A DNA stretch of 46,027 nucleotides from assembly GCA_030533415.1 (NCBI GenBank), contig JAUNJE010000020.1:1-46027 (forward strand), given 5' to 3'. Position numbers and translations under genes: made by a program. The notes beneath the pieces were generated by a model. It had not been told where the DNA came from. It did not search any database and saw only the letters and a list, made by a program, of their open reading frames with translations. Shown here in pieces: positions 38,158 to 45,260 of this stretch. Numbering within the stretch: position 1 is the stretch's first letter; every line of letters starts with the position of its first letter. This stretch comes from Eubacteriales bacterium. Its GTDB lineage: Bacteria; Bacillota; Clostridia; Oscillospirales; Oscillospiraceae.

Positions 38158-40173
38158 TTAATTCAGAAAATCAGCAATCGGCAGCATGCCCTGGTCGATG
38201 CGGGGGTATTTTGCCAGAATGGCATTGGCTTCTTCCTCTGTCATGGGAACCTCACCGTACCAATCGCCCTGCCAGGAAGCGGTGGCTTTATTGTAGGCGA
38301 CAAATTCCAAAAGTACCTCATCCAGCCCCACATACTGCATGAACTGGTGACCATTGATTTCCACACCGGGCGCAAGATCGGTTCTTGTACTTACGCTCTC
38401 CAACACGCCCTGCTCACAGAGATAGAAATTATAATTCACAAGATTTACAACTCGACCGTAACGGTAGGTCAAGGCCGTCCAGTAGAAGTCCGTATTACCG
38501 ATAAAGGAATCATTCTTCCCCTTTAACAGCAGGTCATCCACGCCGTCCCCATTGATATCCAGAATGCGGTAGTGGCTGTAATACGTATCGTCATTTAGAT
38601 ACTTTTTGTAGATATCCAGCAGTTCTTCGTGGGATACCCGCACATCCTTTGCCTTCAAGTAATCTCCCAATGTTTGCTCTTCAGAGATGGGATAGTTCAA
38701 CAGGGGGGTCCATTTCAGTTCCACACGGGGATACTGATCCATAATTGCCTTGGCTTTTTCTTCCGTGATGGGTGTTTGCTCGTAGTCAGTAGGGCCTTGT
38801 GTCCATTGGTCCTTTTCCCGTTCCAGAACTGTCAAAATTGTTCTCTCTGCATCGATGACGGATTCACTGATAGGTGCATAATATGCATGTATTTCATATC
38901 TTTCGTTGGCAGATACCGCTTCCTCTACACCGTTTTCACATAGGTAAGTATCCGCAACAATATACTCCAATGTCTGCCCATCACACAGAGTGGCCAAACG
39001 GCCATAAGCACCGTTTTCGCCAATCAGCAGTTCGTCCTCTCCGTCACCTGTTAAGTCATAGAATGTGTATTGCAGGTTTTCATTTGGAATCGTAAACATG
39101 GAGGTAATATAGTCTGTAAAGCTGCCATAGGTCTCCGGCACGTAGGTGTTTTCCGCATCATAGGCTTGATTGGATTCCTCTAAGCGCTGCTCCACGGCGG
39201 TACGGTCAAGAATTTGGGGCTGGATGGAATAGTCAAATACATCCGCCACCGCTTCCAGCTCTTCCCTCGTCATGAGTTCCTCTGCTTCCGGGTATGCGCT
39301 CATGGAAAAGTTACCGTCCACGGAGAGGATCATCATGGCGTTTTCCGGTTCCGCAACGATGTAGCCGTGGCCCTTGCTGCTTAACGCCAGCAGCAGCGGC
39401 GTGCCATCGGAGGCGGTATAGTCCCACTGCTCATAAAGGCTCAGGTCTGTGCCGCCGGGGTAGTCCCTGGGGAAATAATCCTTCCGGGCATAGAGGACGG
39501 TGACCCAGGGCTTGCCCTGTACACCATCCATATCCAGCTCAATATCCACATCAAAATTATAGGGCGGATAGAACATACCGGAAAGGCGGGTCATTTCCGC
39601 GCCGCTGTCCGGCAGCACCAGAGACCCAATTCCCGATTCTTCCAGAAAAATGTCGCTCTGCCATGCCTGAAAGGGAAGCCACTCTTCCAGCAGCTTTAGG
39701 TTATACTTTGCCGCGATCTCGTCCACCTTAGCGGCCATATCCGCGGTGTAGCAGCCGTAGGTATACTCATACTGGTTGGGAATTTCCGCATGATCCGGGT
39801 TGTTGTCCGCGTATTTTCTATCCGGGTCGTAGGTTTCGAGAAACGCGAACCACTCAGCCGTGGCCTGCTGGATGGCATCTCCGTTGTGGCCGAACAGCGT
39901 CAGCACATCCCGGGTCTTTTCCACCGGCTCGATGGCCCTTCCGGAATCGTCAAAGCTCTGTGTATAGGTTTCCTGCCCAATGGACATATCCTGCAGGCGC
40001 AGGGCGTGCACCACCGCGCAGCCCACCAGCAGGGCTGTCAGCGCAATAACCGCCGCAATCAGCAGGGGCCTGCGGAATGTCCTGTGCTTTGATGCAATGG
40101 TTTCCTTCTCCGCTTCCTCGTAATATTTTGGGCTGATATCACCCAGGCCAATCAGCAAATCCTTTCCAGTCAT
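38158..40173 (-). CDS. large sigma-partner membrane protein with FG-GAP-like ectodomain (copy 1)
   Basis: A 671-residue protein. A cytoplasmic N-terminus (MTGKDLLIGLGDISPKYYEEAE, about 1-35) precedes one membrane helix (about 36-58, with LLVGCAVVHAL), then an ectodomain of over 600 residues. In it I see two calcium-loop-like motifs, DLTGDGEDELL and DINGDGVDDLL, as in FG-GAP/VCBS-type repeats, and a repeated ITEEKAKAIMDQYPR / TEEEANAILAKYPR block. Its ATG overlaps the sigma stop (ATGA). The N-terminus resembles clostridial anti-sigma tails, so anti-sigma function is likely, with the ectodomain as sensor or enzyme of unknown specificity. Paralogous to the protein at 40863-42935. Confidence 0.72.
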   Translation of the reverse strand: MTGKDLLIGLGDISPKYYEEAEKETIASKHRTFRRPLLIAAVIALTALLVGCAVVHALRLQDMSIGQETYTQSFDDSGRAIEPVEKTRDVLTLFGHNGDAIQQATAEWFAFLETYDPDRKYADNNPDHAEIPNQYEYTYGCYTADMAAKVDEIAAKYNLKLLEEWLPFQAWQSDIFLEESGIGSLVLPDSGAEMTRLSGMFYPPYNFDVDIELDMDGVQGKPWVTVLYARKDYFPRDYPGGTDLSLYEQWDYTASDGTPLLLALSSKGHGYIVAEPENAMMILSVDGNFSMSAYPEAEELMTREELEAVADVFDYSIQPQILDRTAVEQRLEESNQAYDAENTYVPETYGSFTDYITSMFTIPNENLQYTFYDLTGDGEDELLIGENGAYGRLATLCDGQTLEYIVADTYLCENGVEEAVSANERYEIHAYYAPISESVIDAERTILTVLEREKDQWTQGPTDYEQTPITEEKAKAIMDQYPRVELKWTPLLNYPISEEQTLGDYLKAKDVRVSHEELLDIYKKYLNDDTYYSHYRILDINGDGVDDLLLKGKNDSFIGNTDFYWTALTYRYGRVVNLVNYNFYLCEQGVLESVSTRTDLAPGVEINGHQFMQYVGLDEVLLEFVAYNKATASWQGDWYGEVPMTEEEANAILAKYPRIDQGMLPIADFLN

Positions 40174-40724
40174 ACGCAGATCCCCTCCTTTGCCAAATAG
40201 GTTTGCAGTTTTGTTCTTGTCCGGTGAAGCTGGGTTTTGACCTTGCTCTCACTGATGCCATACCGGGCAGAAATTTCTGCCACGGTATCCACATACAGGT
40301 ACCGCCGCAGAAAAATCAACCGGCTCTCCTGCGGCAAAGCATCCAGAAACGCTTCCAGCACCCGCCGCAGTTCCCTTCTGTCCATTTGCGCGTCCTGACT
40401 TCTGTCCGGGATGCAGCTTTCCATCTCCTGCGTCAGGGCCACCACCTCGGCATTTCGTTTTGCCGCCAGTCTCCAGTCCAGACGGTTCAGAGACAGATTA
40501 CGGCAAACCGCCGCCAAAAAGGCATAAAAGCACTTAGGGTGTTTGGGAGGAATCGATTTCCAGGCTTCCATATACGTATCACTCACGCTTTCTTCTGCAT
40601 CCTCTGCATTATTGAGAATTTTGTTGGACAGCACAAAGAGCTTTCTGCCATAGGCGTTATCCGTCTCCTGAACGGCCTGTTCGTTCCGCTCCCAGAACAA
40701 AGCGATGATCTTCGCATCTTCCAC
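40170..40724 (-). CDS. ECF-type sigma factor (copy 1 of tandem pair)
   Basis: A 184-residue ECF sigma factor starting with GTG after AAAGGAGTGAG. Region 2 is AEDAEESVSDTYMEAWKSIPP with FYAFLAAVCRNLSLNRL. Region 4 is ALPQESRLIFLRRYLYVDTVAEISARYGISESKVKTQLHRTRTKL. Its paralogue at 42932 has the same length and start context, which suggests a duplication of the sigma/partner pair. It is co-transcribed with, and overlaps by four bases, its membrane partner. Confidence 0.92.
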   Translation of the reverse strand: MEDAKIIALFWERNEQAVQETDNAYGRKLFVLSNKILNNAEDAEESVSDTYMEAWKSIPPKHPKCFYAFLAAVCRNLSLNRLDWRLAAKRNAEVVALTQEMESCIPDRSQDAQMDRRELRRVLEAFLDALPQESRLIFLRRYLYVDTVAEISARYGISESKVKTQLHRTRTKLQTYLAKEGICV

Positions 40725-40780
40725 TTGGGCTCACTCCTTTCTGATTTTGTTCCTCACCCTAATAGTAAGTTTTTATGCTT

Positions 40781-40791
40781 CAAAGGTTACA
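40781..40791 (-). promoter_or_regulatory. shared promoter-like motif TGTAACCTTTG upstream of sigma copy 1
   Basis: Minus strand TGTAACCTTTG lies about 60 bases before the start. A near match, TGAAACCCTTTG, lies at 43518-43529 before sigma copy 2. Both recall ECF-type -35 elements (TGAAAC), suggesting that the two units are controlled by an ECF factor, possibly their own. No clear -10 partner (CGTC) was found at fixed spacing. Confidence 0.3.
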
Positions 40792-40822
40792 CCCATTTTA
40801 GCACTTTTTTCGAGAAAAGGAA

Positions 40823-40853
40823 GAACCAGCTTCCCGGTGTGGGAGGCTGGTTC
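40823..40853 (-). terminator. terminator of sigma pair 2
   Basis: GAACCAGC (40823-40830) pairs with GCTGGTTC (40846-40853) with an inner TCCC/GGGA arm. On the minus strand TTCCTTTTC follows. It ends the operon starting at 43486 and isolates it from pair 1. Confidence 0.72.
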
Positions 40854-40862
40854 CTGCATAGG

Positions 40863-42935
40863 TCAAGTAAACGGGTACTCTGCAATTGGTTTCATGTCCA
40901 ACGCCAACGGTGTGTATTTTGCGCAGATGGCATCAAATTTCGCCTGAGAAATATACTCCATCGAAATATCCTGACCGGAATTGTCCGCACTTCGCATCCA
41001 AGGGTTGTCGGGATTTTTGTCTGCGTCATAGCGAAGATAATCCGTCAAAACCGCATTGCCGTTTACGATTTTGTAGTAACAGTGGGTTTTGTTCCCGTCT
41101 AAATAAGATCGGGTTACAGCAAGGATGTTTCCTTCACACAATTTCACGTCCAAGCCGCTGACCAACTGCTTGACCTGCCCGTCCTTCATTGTGAACACAC
41201 CCGTCCAGTTGCCTTCCTTCCAAATCAATTCCTGTTGACCGTCACCGTCCAGATCGGTCAGCTGATAGCCCCAATTACTGCGATCTTGCTCCCATTCTGT
41301 GCGGCTGCGAACCAGGTCGTTGTAGCTTATGTAGGTTTCCGGAGGATTTCCTATGCCGCTGGGAGAATCATCCGTAAGTGGGTAATCGGAAATTGGGTAC
41401 ATATCCAAGGTCACGCGGGGATAAGAAGCCACGATGCGGTTGAATTCTTCCTCCGTAATGGGATAGGAATTATGGTTCTCATCATACCTCTGCCATTTGC
41501 TGTCCTCCAGTCCGGTGTTCAGTGGATCGTACACAATCCGGTCTGTCCAAACCAGTTCCCCATTCTTCACACTGGCAAAATGGTAAGCCACACCGTCACC
41601 TTCCAAGTCATAAACATAGGCCAGTCCGTTATTCTCACACAGATAAATATAGGTGTAACCGCCACCGTATTCGCCCACGCCAATATCATTACCCAGTTTG
41701 AACATATTCAGATAAACAACACCCATTGGCATCATGTGCTGGGAACCGCCATCAATGGTTGTATAGACAGCCCGGATATAACCGTTTTCGCCCACCAGAA
41801 GGTCTTCCGTGCCGTTACCTTCCAGATCCAGCACCGCAAAGGACAGAAGTTCCGGGTTGACAGCATATTCCAAATTGAATTTGATCCGGTTCTCATAGCC
41901 CAGCTGTGAAAAGCTGTGAGCCATCTTTTCGTAGTCTTTAGCGAAGGCTTGGTCGGCCTGTTCACGGCGTTCATCGGCGGCGTACTGATCTTCCTGGCTT
42001 ACCCGCTGAGGCTCTACAGTGAAATCGAAGGCTTCCGCATACGCTTCCAGTTCCGCCTTATCCGGCAGAGGCATCTCCTCAAATTCATCGATGGAGAACA
42101 GAAACACATACGGCCCACGGTCTGCTATGATAAGGGCATGCCCCCGAACACTTCCTGTCTCAATGACCATCAGTACATCCACTCCATAGGAGGTACTATA
42201 TGCCCATTCCTCATATGTCCCTTCAGGGCCAATACTTCCATACAGGTCGCTGAAGGCATCTTTGCGGTGGCAGCTAAAGGAAACAATATGCGTATCATTT
42301 TCAGACAGGGTCACATAACCCTCCAAATCAAAGGAACCGTTGGCATAATAGCAGATGTTGTCGAAATCTGATTCCAACTGAGTACCGGGACGGAAGATGC
42401 CTTGAATTTGCAGGGCCTTGCAGCCTGCTTCCACATCGGGATCCACATACATCTTCCCCAGCAGCTCCAAACCATACTTGGCGCAGATCTCGTCTAGCTT
42501 GTCCTTCATTTCTCGGGAATAGAGGTTATAGGCATAGTAGTCATCCCCAAAATCTTCGGAGAAAGCTTCATCAGAATACCGAATTGCACCGTCGGTATCA
42601 TAGGTTTGGAGCCATTCGTACCATTCCTTGGACGCCTGATAGCCGGGAGTCCCCCGAACCCCCTGCAAAGAAAGAAGCGTTACCGTCTGAGAGGAACCGT
42701 CGTAGTAGGTCTGCTTCTCTTCGCCAAAGGCCATGTCCTGCAAGCTCAGCACATACACCACCGCACATCCCACCAGCAGGAGTGTCAATGCAATAATGGC
42801 AGCGATCAGCCAGAATCGCTTGGCGGGCATATGCTTTGCACGGCTCTCCTGTTTACCCTGACGAAATTCTTCGGCACTGATCACATAGGTGTGCTTTACA
42901 TTCCCAAGGGACTCTAACAATACAATCGGTTTCAC
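40863..42935 (-). CDS. large sigma-partner membrane protein with FG-GAP-like ectodomain (copy 2)
   Basis: A 690-residue paralogue of the protein at 38158-40173: a cytoplasmic tail of about 40 residues (MKPIVLLESLGNVKHTYVISAEEF), a membrane helix (about 41-63) ending in the shared segment LLVGCAVVYVLSLQDMAFGEE, and a long outside part. DxEGNG/DxDGDG-like motifs are DLEGNGTEDLL, DLEGDG and DLDGDGQQELI. The ITEEEFNRIVASYPR block matches the copy-1 repeats. Start overlaps the sigma stop (ATGA). Divergence between copies is large outside the anchor region, so the two likely sense different things. Anti-sigma role inferred. Confidence 0.72.
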   Translation of the reverse strand: MKPIVLLESLGNVKHTYVISAEEFRQGKQESRAKHMPAKRFWLIAAIIALTLLLVGCAVVYVLSLQDMAFGEEKQTYYDGSSQTVTLLSLQGVRGTPGYQASKEWYEWLQTYDTDGAIRYSDEAFSEDFGDDYYAYNLYSREMKDKLDEICAKYGLELLGKMYVDPDVEAGCKALQIQGIFRPGTQLESDFDNICYYANGSFDLEGYVTLSENDTHIVSFSCHRKDAFSDLYGSIGPEGTYEEWAYSTSYGVDVLMVIETGSVRGHALIIADRGPYVFLFSIDEFEEMPLPDKAELEAYAEAFDFTVEPQRVSQEDQYAADERREQADQAFAKDYEKMAHSFSQLGYENRIKFNLEYAVNPELLSFAVLDLEGNGTEDLLVGENGYIRAVYTTIDGGSQHMMPMGVVYLNMFKLGNDIGVGEYGGGYTYIYLCENNGLAYVYDLEGDGVAYHFASVKNGELVWTDRIVYDPLNTGLEDSKWQRYDENHNSYPITEEEFNRIVASYPRVTLDMYPISDYPLTDDSPSGIGNPPETYISYNDLVRSRTEWEQDRSNWGYQLTDLDGDGQQELIWKEGNWTGVFTMKDGQVKQLVSGLDVKLCEGNILAVTRSYLDGNKTHCYYKIVNGNAVLTDYLRYDADKNPDNPWMRSADNSGQDISMEYISQAKFDAICAKYTPLALDMKPIAEYPFT

Positions 42936-43486
42936 AGATACCCCTCCTCACTAAGACGCTTGCGAAGCCTGCCTCTCGTCCGGTGGAGCATGGATGTGAC
43001 CTTGCTCTGGGTAAAGCCAGAGTATTCCGAAATGGCCTGAATGGAATCCATATACCAATACCGGCACAGGAATACATTCCGTTCCGTTTCTCCCAGGGAC
43101 GACAGAAATTGATTGAGAACCCTTGTTAATTCTTTTTGTTCAAATGCGTTTTCCGTATTATGGACGTCTACGCAGTTTTCCAGTTCTTCCAGAGCCAGAA
43201 TGATCTCACCGCCGCCCCGTTTCTTGGCACTGCGCTTTCTCCAACGGTCTATGGAAATATGCCGAGTAAGCTTCCCAAGGAATACATTGAGAAAGCTCGG
43301 ACGTGTGGGCGGGATCGTATTCCATGCGGCCATATAGGTATCGCTGACACTTTCCTCTGAATCTTCCCGGTTGGACAGGATATTGTATGCAATGGAGTAG
43401 CAATAGCCGCCATACTTTGTATCCGTTTCCACGATGGCCTGTTCCGATCTTTTGAAGTAAAGATCGATGATAGCAGTATCCTCCAA
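42932..43486 (-). CDS. ECF-type sigma factor (copy 2 of tandem pair)
   Basis: A 184-residue ECF sigma factor. I place the start at TTG 43486 (MEDTAIIDLYFKRSEQAIVETD), six bases after GGAGGTGG; the longer frame to 43678 runs through the terminator of metF. The aligned N-terminus and identical length to the copy at 40170 (MEDAKIIALFWERNEQAVQETD) support this. Region 2: REDSEESVSDTYMAAWNTIPP. Region 4: LGETERNVFLCRYWYMDSIQAISEYSGFTQSKVTSMLHRTRGRL. Overlaps its partner gene by four bases. Confidence 0.92.
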   Translation of the reverse strand: MEDTAIIDLYFKRSEQAIVETDTKYGGYCYSIAYNILSNREDSEESVSDTYMAAWNTIPPTRPSFLNVFLGKLTRHISIDRWRKRSAKKRGGGEIILALEELENCVDVHNTENAFEQKELTRVLNQFLSSLGETERNVFLCRYWYMDSIQAISEYSGFTQSKVTSMLHRTRGRLRKRLSEEGYL

Positions 43487-43517
43487 GCAACCACCTCCAG
43501 TAATCTTTATTTTATAA

Positions 43518-43529
43518 CAAAGGGTTTCA
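43518..43529 (-). promoter_or_regulatory. shared promoter-like motif TGAAACCCTTTG upstream of sigma copy 2
   Basis: Minus strand TGAAACCCTTTG about 43 bases before the TTG start, a close relative of the motif before sigma copy 1. TGAAAC is the core -35 of several Bacillus ECF factors. A CGTCTA box is seen nearby but upstream of it, so the exact promoter is uncertain. Confidence 0.3.
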
Positions 43530-43652
43530 CTTGTATAGACGTAAATCCTGTGCGTGTATTGCACGGAATTCAAAAAAATTTTTCTATTATACCATTCGTC
43601 CGGCATAGATATATTCACTTCTATAACCATGAATGTATCCAGATAAAGACAA

Positions 43653-43680
43653 GAGTGGCGCAGCTGACGCTGCGCCACTC
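43653..43680 (-). terminator. terminator of the metF-containing operon
   Basis: GAGTGGCGCAGC (43653-43664), loop TGAC, GCTGCGCCACTC (43669-43680): 12 perfect pairs. On the minus strand TTGTCTTTATC follows. It ends the rnfC-metV-metF unit. Confidence 0.85.
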
Positions 43681-43709
43681 CGCTTAATGCTTAGTATTTC
43701 GAAAGATAA

Positions 43710-44588
43710 TTATAAACCTGCCTGCTCCAGCAGAGCGGGAATCTTGGCTTCCCAGCCCAGGGACATGATATGCACGCCCTGGCAGTAGGGCTTGCACGCC
43801 CGGATGATGCGGGCGGCGATCTCAACGCCGGTGATACCGGCTTTGGTCTTTTCCTTGTCGGCCTGCAGCTCGGCAATCAGCTCGTCGGGGATATGGACAC
43901 CCGCAACGTTGTTGTTCATGAACTTGCACATGCCGGCGGACTTGGGAATGATGATGCCCACCTGCACGGGCTTCCCAAACTGCTTCGCCTTCTCCATGAA
44001 GCTGATGAACTTTTCAGGCTCGAAGACAGCCTGGGTCTGGAAGTATTCGGCGCCGGCCATGACCTTGCGCTCCATTTTCACCAGCTGCGCGTCCACAGAG
44101 TCGCTGCAGGGAGATACGACAGCGCCCTTGGCAAACTTGGGAGGCTCACCGATCAGAGCGTTGCCGCCCAGATCGACGCCCTTTTCCAGCTCGCACATGG
44201 TGTGCAGCAGGGAGACGGAGTCCAGATCGAAAACAGGCTTGGCCTGGGGATGATCGCCCAGCTTGGTGTGGTCGCCGGTCAGTGCCAGCACGTTGTCGAT
44301 ACCCAGCATGGCGGCGCTCAGCAGGTCGGACTGCAGGGCGATGCGGTTGCGGTCACGGCAGGTAAGCTGGAAGATGGGGTTTAGCCCCGCATCCTTCAGC
44401 ACCTTGCAGGTAGCAAGGCTACCCAGACGCATGACGGAGGATTGGTTATCGGTAACGTTGACAGCGTGAACGCCGCTTAAGTATTTCTTGGCCTCCTCTA
44501 CCATGCCATCAATGTGAATCCCCTTGGGAGGACCCACTTCGGCGGAAACCACAAATTCACCATTATCAAATAATTCAGTAATTCTCAT
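43710..44588 (-). CDS. metF: methylenetetrahydrofolate reductase, MetF
   Basis: A 292-residue flavin TIM-barrel enzyme reducing 5,10-methylene-THF to 5-methyl-THF. Seen: FVVSAEVGPPKG (12-23), LTCRDRNR (75-82), the NVLALTGDH flavin/folate block (about 98-106), and YFQTQAVFEPEKF (about 182-194). It lacks an NADH-binding domain. As in acetogens, it should act with the adjacent MetV and RnfC-like proteins. TAGGAGCGG precedes the ATG. Last gene of the operon. Supports a Wood-Ljungdahl methyl branch or one-carbon supply for methionine. Confidence 0.95.
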   Translation of the reverse strand: MRITELFDNGEFVVSAEVGPPKGIHIDGMVEEAKKYLSGVHAVNVTDNQSSVMRLGSLATCKVLKDAGLNPIFQLTCRDRNRIALQSDLLSAAMLGIDNVLALTGDHTKLGDHPQAKPVFDLDSVSLLHTMCELEKGVDLGGNALIGEPPKFAKGAVVSPCSDSVDAQLVKMERKVMAGAEYFQTQAVFEPEKFISFMEKAKQFGKPVQVGIIIPKSAGMCKFMNNNVAGVHIPDELIAELQADKEKTKAGITGVEIAARIIRACKPYCQGVHIMSLGWEAKIPALLEQAGL

Positions 44589-44614
44589 TTTATTCCGCTC
44601 CTAATATCGTAAAA

Positions 44615-45247
44615 TTATGATTCTTTTCTGCTCTTTGTGGCTTCGTCGGTATTGAAGTCATGCATCTTAGCGGGGCAGCGCAGGATATCGAGACGTCCCT
44701 GTGCCTTCAGGCGCTGGATGATGCGCTCCCAGCCGCATTCCATGCTGGGATCCACCTCACATTTGCCGCTCTTGGTGCCGCCGCAGGGGCCGTTGACCAG
44801 GCTCTTGGAGCAGGCGGTAATGGGGCAGATGCCGCCGGTCAGGTTCAGGAAGCACTCGCCGCACTGGCCGCAGTCGTAGTTCAGAGGCGTGACCCCCTGG
44901 AAGCCGGGCAGGGCCACCGTATCGCAGGCGGCGTAAACCTTCTGATCCTCCAGGTATGCGGCAACAGTCTGAACACCGACCCCGCAGGAGAACACCAGAA
45001 CGGCGTCGGCTTCCGCGATCTGGGCCAGATGGCTGCGCAGGCGCAGCTTCATGTTTTCGGGGTTGCAGATATAGTCGGTGGTCAGAACGCCAACCACCTT
45101 GCCCCCGGCGGCCAGCTCCTGCTGGAGCTGCTTTGCTTCTTCCTCCGGGAATCCGACTTCCTTGCAGCCGTGGCAGTTGATGATGAAAACCGTTCCGTCG
45201 ATCAGGGAGGAAATGGCCTCTTTGGATTTCAGTTTCGTCATTAGCAT
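44615..45247 (-). CDS. metV: MetV-like zinc/cysteine-rich partner of MetF
   Basis: A 210-residue protein of the methylenetetrahydrofolate-reductase C-terminal (MetV) type, found next to metF in acetogens and other clostridia. Cys residues likely to bind zinc or clusters occur in FIINCHGCKE, CGQCGECFLN, CPITACSKSL, GPCGG and KCEV. MetV forms a complex with MetF and, in Acetobacterium, with an RnfC-like subunit to feed electrons from NADH. It follows the RnfC-like gene by 13 bases and precedes metF by 26. Start ATG 45247 follows AAGGGGGG; an ATG at 45241 is an alternative. Confidence 0.88.
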   Translation of the reverse strand: MLMTKLKSKEAISSLIDGTVFIINCHGCKEVGFPEEEAKQLQQELAAGGKVVGVLTTDYICNPENMKLRLRSHLAQIAEADAVLVFSCGVGVQTVAAYLEDQKVYAACDTVALPGFQGVTPLNYDCGQCGECFLNLTGGICPITACSKSLVNGPCGGTKSGKCEVDPSMECGWERIIQRLKAQGRLDILRCPAKMHDFNTDEATKSRKES

Positions 45248-45260
45248 ATGTTTTCCCCCC

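Noticed and set aside
42932-43678. Longer sigma copy 2 starting at 43678
   Set aside because: The extra 64 residues would be read through the metF terminator hairpin and are unlike the paralogue; TTG 43486 has a strong ribosome site and matches its length exactly.
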